Assembly (NCBI GenBank): GCA_964030475.1
Contig: CAXIPT010000001.1
Span: forward strand, 724,229 to 788,228
Direction: 5' to 3'
Origin: Tethya wilhelma
Lineage: Eukaryota > Porifera > Demospongiae > Tethyida > Tethyidae
DNA: 64,000 bases
The notes beneath the pieces are model-generated. The model was not told the origin of the DNA. It worked only from the letters and a program-made list of their open reading frames with translations, and did not search any database. Within the stretch, counting starts at the first letter, position 1. The number at the start of each line of letters is the position of its first letter. A program made the position numbers and the translations under genes. Shown piece by piece: positions 59,098-64,000 of this stretch.

Positions 59098-59720
59098 ATG
59101 GATGGGAGGTCTCTGCTGTTGACTAGTGTCATTCTCATCACAGGTGAGTTAATACACCATCCAATAAAATTGTGTCTATATGGTAAGCTCAAAGTAAGCA
59201 AAAGTTTGCTCAGTGTTTTAGTGAAATGACTCTTTCATTCACATTTTTATCTTTTTGCCAGGAGTGGTTAAACTGTCTGCACAGAACATCTTTGCCTTTT
59301 CCAACATCTATGGTGACCACATGGTGCTCCAGCAAGCCCCCCACCAGGCCAACCTCTGGGGGTACCTGCCAGGATGTGGGACAGTGACTGTCACATTCGA
59401 TGGGAAGTACATGCCAGCAAAAGTTGTTCAAGGTTTGTACCATGTCATGATCATGAGCTATTGAGAATATATATATCTGGTTCACTCATCTATGATTGTC
59501 ATGTGCACGTGGTTGTTTCTGTTTATAGTCAACAGGGATATCTGTAGATGGAGTGTGATGCTCCCACCTGTGGCTGCTAGTGAGAAGGGCCTACACAATC
59601 ACAGCTGGTGCTACTAGTGGGAACAGGAGCATCATTTAGTCTGAAAGCCTGGATGTACTCTTTGGGGACGTCTGGGTGTGTCGTGCACACATGGTCATGC
59701 AGAGCAACATGGAATTAGGA
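59098..59720 (+). pseudogene. Truncated tandem copy of sialate O-acetylesterase
   Basis: Exons 1 (59098-59143) and 2 (59262-59432) are intact, with a signal-like start (MDGRSLLLTSVILITG) and NIYGDHMVLQQAPHQANLWG. The region corresponding to exon 3 (59528-59720) retains CRWSVMLPP and a VLFGDVWVC-like string, but only across frame changes and stops. The Gly-Gln-Ser-Asn-Met nucleophile block survives as a disrupted remnant (CAGAGCAACATGG at 59701). Exons 4-10 are absent. It cannot give a working esterase. Confidence 0.85.
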
Positions 59721-60395
59721 ATCAAAGTTTTGAACTGCATTCTATACAGAGCTACGCTCACAAAACTAAATTCAAAGTGGGACTATTTATAATAATATAA
59801 TAATAATACCACATGTGATGTGCCATTCTTCCGCTCTCTCGAGGATCATTTGGAGGAGTTCATCAGAGTCACATGCCCCTAGCTACAGCAAGAGTTCATC
59901 ATTGGGTGCAAGGAGGGAAATACAATGTCATATTATATACATATGCATGAACTAGTCAGTCGAGTCATGCAATTAATTATACATGTTACATTATAGTTAT
60001 ATCGACTTATCAGTTAATTAGATTAAGGAACTATAATTATATATAGTGAATCAGAACGATGATAAATAAATTTAAATTTATTATTCATTGTTATTCAATT
60101 TAGTCAATCATAACAAGATTCAATAATTATTATACAATAGTAAAAAGTATGTTACATATATATACAAGCCAAATTAATTTTATTGTAAAGAATGTAAAGA
60201 AAGCTAAACACATGTACATGCATGATATTGTACAGTAAGAATTTGCAAATGCATGTATGCATGCATGTAGCTGGTCTGTATAATTATACAAAAATTTAAT
60301 AGTAATAGACAAAATTCAAAATACAATAAAAAATTCACTAACATAATAATAATAGGTACAAATAAATGGAAGTAGTCTAGTTATGCAACTAGTGA
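59721..60395. other. AT-rich intergenic
   Basis: Very AT-rich; it contains no gene. It separates the esterase pseudogene from the 3' end of the ROCO-Death gene. Confidence 0.65.
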
Positions 60396-63300
60396 TCAAC
60401 TTTGCAAACATTTGAGAGCACTTCGAAGCTCACTAATCAAATTTGTCTCTTTTAAATCGTCCAACAGTTCAAAGACTCCCTCCCAGGATAGAGGGTAGGC
60501 AGGGGATCCATCTTCCAACCATGTAGTGAGCACATCACTACAACACAGTTCAGGGTCTTTCAGGTTCTTCATTGAGATTGACTCAAGCTTGGCTGATTTA
60601 ATGCCCAACAATCGTCCCATTTTGTGCCATTTGGGAGATATCTCGTCAATCACACTGCACCTTTTAAACTCTCCTCTTTTATCCCTCCACTTGAGGATGG
60701 ACAGGTTACAGAGATCAGGAGGTGGGAGGGAACTGAAGTCTTCACAATCAGTGGTAGATGGTACTACACTTGCACCTGATACAATGTGTGTGTGTGTGTG
60801 TGTGATGTGCAATGAATAATTCACAAGGCAAGAAAAACTTTCATGAATGCAGACAGTTAATACACCAACCTGTAGCAAGGGGTGGTTTTGGTGTCACTCC
60901 AGTTGTCTTTGTATGAGCAGCTATAACTTGCTGCTTGACCTGAAAACAAAACGAATAAGAACAGTTATATTATTATTAAAAAGCTACCTTACTACATAAT
61001 AGCTAGTTATCCAACCTTGTCTGTTCTCAGTAGCTGGTTGATGTCAAATTTCTCTAAACATTCAGGACACTCTGTCTTTGGTGCTCGGTCCTCTCCTTCA
61101 TAATAGTTGATGTATTGTATGACATTGCTCTCTCCACACTCACAGGGAGCCAGTAGAGGGCCACCAACATATCTCAGCCCTTCAAGGTTGCTGTGTAAGC
61201 AAATCTTTCGGAGATACTCAGTATGGAAGGTACACATGAGGTCAGTAGGAGTCCTTGGGTCATCAGAACAAGAGCTACAACAACAATGCGTACATGAAGA
61301 CACACAAGAAAAGCATATAAATTGCAAATTGCATATAAATCAACAAAACAAGTTAATTTGCATCAATTGACCCACAGCACAGAGATCTTGAGTCGATGTT
61401 GTTGTTTCTCCAACACCACACTCCAATGACAACCATCAATGTTCTTGAATTGGCACATGTTTTTCGACAGGTATGGCTTATCTTGATCTGTGGATTTCTC
61501 TCTCTGAGTAATGGCCAACAGTAGACACACCAGTCTGTGGTAGATCTCCCTCGGAAGAAACCGCTGGAAGTCAAAGTAGAACGTGGTCCACCGAGTGCAT
61601 TTGACTGGGTTCTTTTTGATCTTCTCTGGGAGTTTGCCGGGAACCAGATACTGTGGTTGATGATGTGAGGCCCCAGTCTCACTGGCAGCAGGAGGGGACT
61701 CACTTTGGATGGGGTGGATCAGTGCTTCTGCCTGAAGCATGAGGCACATCTCACGAAAGGACTGCTCCTTTGGCTCTTGGAGGTATTCAGACCAGACATC
61801 CTTTAGAAGATCAGCCGTTGCAACACCTGTTTCACGGAGTTTGGTCATATCCTTGCCTTCTACTGTGGACCGAAAATTCAACTCCACGACATTCATCATG
61901 ACATTGATTAGCCATTTTGGATCAAGTAACACCAGATCTTCCAGCTCAGCATGCTCCTCTCTACTGATGAAGAGAGGAGGAAGAAATTCTATAGGGCAGA
62001 AAAAATAATGTTGTAAAATAAATTTTCACTACATCACTGACAAGAACTTACTGAGACAGACAATCTTTCCTGTCTCATGGAAGAACTCCAGAATCAACCG
62101 TTGCCCATCTTGGTCAGTGATACCACACTGTGTAGCTATCTTGAGCATGTCGTCTATTTTGATAACTAGGGAGGACTTGGTTTGCTTGAGGGATTCTTTT
62201 AATCTGGTCAGCTCATTATTGAACTTGAACCAGATGATAGGGTAGCTTTCTCTAAGGAAAGATAAGTTCTGAGATGCGTTTTGAATCTCCTCTTGAAGAG
62301 CCTTGGCTCCACTTGCTTTACGATCCTCCATCTCTTTTCCGTCAATTGAATTTTCCACAGCTAAGAAGACTCTGTCCTTGTTAGGACCCATCATATGAAG
62401 GTGACATGAACACCTGTCGTCACTGCAAATTTCATCTATTAATATCTCGTTGATCTCATTTAGCTTCTCGTCACTGATACGCTCCACGTTGCCATCTTTC
62501 ATAGTATCACGATGAGTGCCCACAATACAGACATTCTTCAGATGGATCTTCTCTTCCCCAGGGACAGCAGGAAGAGTGTGGGCATGGATCGAGTGGAGCC
62601 AATACCTCAGCTCCTCGAAGGGGTTGGACATATCTGAAGGAACACCTTCCTGAGACTTTAGCTTCTCCAGGAAATGAATGATTTGCTGTATGCTGAACAC
62701 CACCACGTACATTGCTCGTCTTGTGAGGAAGCAGTGGTGCATTGGACGGTACTCCTTTTGACCGGCAAAATCCAGAATGTTGAGAATGAGTGCAATGTCC
62801 TCTTCCTTCATCACCTTTGACATAGTGGCCATGAACTGTTGACTGATGAGCTTTGCCTGTTGGCTGCTGACTTTAGGGACACTTGCGTTTGTTGGTTGGT
62901 TGGAAGTTGCTGTAGTTACTGGATCATCTGCAGTCGTGGTGAGTGGTTGGTCTACTTCTTTGAGATTGGGAGAAACTTCTTTAGTTTCAGACTTTCTCTC
63001 TGAAACTTCCATTTTCTCTAGCTGTCTTGCTCGTTGGACTTTGGCTTCTGTTTGCCTGGGGTGAGCATCATTGAGTGTGGGAGGATTCTTCCTGGCTGTG
63101 AAGATCTGTTGAATTTCTGGTATTAGCTCTGATAGCTCTTCCTCCAGTTCAGACTCTGTCACAGTTGGAGTGGGACTATCACTAGAAGCAAAGAGATCTG
63201 ATGGTAGAGCTCCAATCACTCCTTCAACAAACTGCTGATCTGCATGTTGCTGTACTGTGCTCTCGTCTTTCTCGGCCCAGTCTTCAACCCCAACATGGCG

Positions 63301-63527
63301 TGTGTCAATTACAGTGTCTACGATAGAATTATCAATCCCTCTAGTCGACTCTTGATCTGGATTGAACGGCTTGTTAACCAGGAGGTGATAGAGGCTGGTC
63401 TTGCCAACCCTCTGCTCACCAAGTATGAGAAAATTGCACCATGGAATCTGGGACTTTCCTTTCTCCAAGGCTTTGAAGTACGAATCAACTGCTTTTGGGC
63501 CCCTTTTCAAGATCTCCGGTGGAATAA
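60396..63527 (-). CDS. ROCO (Roc-COR) GTPase with C-terminal Death domain, 5' exons not seen
   Basis: Five exons: 62052-63527, 61376-61988, 61016-61274, 60870-60939 and 60396-60775, phases consistent. The first carries a Roc GTPase: P-loop GEQRVGKTSLYHLL, DFAGQKEYRPMHHCF (switch II) and GTHRDTMKDGN (base-recognition motif). About 150 charged residues are inserted between P-loop and switch. A COR domain follows (LLDPKWLINVMMNVVE, TTFYFDFQRFLPREIYHRL). Exon 3 has CECGESN and TECPECLEKF, four paired Cys suggestive of a zinc ribbon. The last exon is a Death domain (ILKWRDKRGEF to LISELRSALKCL). Roc-COR-Death is the arrangement of the DAPK1 C-terminal half. A kinase, ankyrin or leucine-rich N-terminus would be upstream; the model begins at an AACAG acceptor at 63528. 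The donor of exon 2 (CT/GTGGGT) was set by phase. Confidence 0.88.
60784..60803. repeat. (TG)n tract in ROCO intron
   Basis: A short TG tract just upstream of the Death-domain exon of the ROCO gene (minus-strand view: CA tract before the acceptor). Confidence 0.9.
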
Positions 63528-64000
63528 CTGTTATCACAATAATATAGAAAAACTTGGATGACCCTACCATGAGCTATCTATATTGGTAAAATCTATAGCT
63601 ACAGATGCTATGCCCACTTCATTAACTGCTACCATAAGTTTCGACAATTAATTGATGTGCACTATAATTATATTGACAGCGAAGAGGTGTTTCTAAAGCC
63701 TAGCTAGATCACTCAATATAGGCATCTATAGAGTACTCAGCTTCTATAGGGCATGTAGACATGTTTCCAGTATAATTGAGGCTTTAATCAAACCTCTAAG
63801 TTAGTGAGTATATGTCACCAACACCAGGCATTGTGACTGTGAACTCCTTTATCCTTTATGATGGCATAATCAAAATTCACATGCAGAAGACAAGAGAATA
63901 CGTAGTATGTAATGTTCAGAAATCGCAACAAGTCTTTGCAAGATATAAACTTCAAGCTATATAGAACTAGCTAGCTATTAGTTAAACACTATCTAGCTTG
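63528..64000. other. Intron or 5' flank of ROCO gene
   Basis: No coding frame or signal could be recognised. It is presumed to be intronic, since the ROCO model needs further 5' exons. Confidence 0.5.

Overview
Eukaryotic genomic DNA from an invertebrate. Genes are small and close together, with short GT-AG introns (many 50-300 bp), AT-rich intergenic DNA and many small inverted-repeat elements. The gene set combines CARD, Death, ZU5/UPA, ROCO, kelch, astacin-like peptidase and animal heme peroxidase modules. This suggests an early-branching metazoan, most likely a demosponge of the Amphimedon type; the species assignment is inference. Exon models were built by hand from frame, splice sites and exon phase, and closed models sum to multiples of three.

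Layout. 3.5-4.4 kb: secreted CUB-like protein (+). 5.7-8.9 kb: astacin-like metallopeptidase with a C-terminal Death domain (-). 10.7-12.4 kb: a 46-aa membrane protein (-) beside a decayed copy (+) of the basic-protein gene that is intact at 30.8 kb. 12.9-24.7 kb: a second peptidase-Death gene with an N-terminal SAM domain (-). Its last intron holds a partial OXA1L-like gene (same strand) and several assembly joins. 25-29.5 kb: repeats, direct duplication, a 7-bp satellite and a cut-off Death-domain exon. 29.7-32.8 kb: a CUB-like paralog (-) head-to-head with the seven-exon basic-protein gene (+). 33.0-42.9 kb: a kelch gene with a SOCS-box-like tail (-) head-to-head with a CARD-ZU5-UPA-Death-Death gene (+), the same pair repeated across an N, then a CARD-ZU5-UPA-Death-Death paralog (+). 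46.3-49.7 kb: secreted heme peroxidase (-). 53.2-54.7 kb: THAP/Harbinger-like transposase (+). 55.5-58.7 kb: ten-exon sialate O-acetylesterase (+) with a broken downstream copy. 60.4 kb onward: ROCO (Roc-COR) protein with a C-terminal Death domain (-), its 5' part beyond the window or unrecognised.

Main theme. The window looks like a Death-fold signalling and innate-immunity neighbourhood. Sequences matching the NF-kappaB site consensus lie 30-90 bp upstream of the CARD-ZU5 genes and in the divergent promoters shared with the kelch and basic-protein genes. The least familiar architecture is an astacin-like zinc peptidase ending in a Death domain, present twice.

Caveats. N characters at 13535, 14009, 16448, 19061-19091, 27102, 29532, 36206 and 43635 are assembly joins, and several cut genes. 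The 34.3-38.1 kb duplication is best explained as two overlapping allelic contigs left unmerged at the N at 36206.
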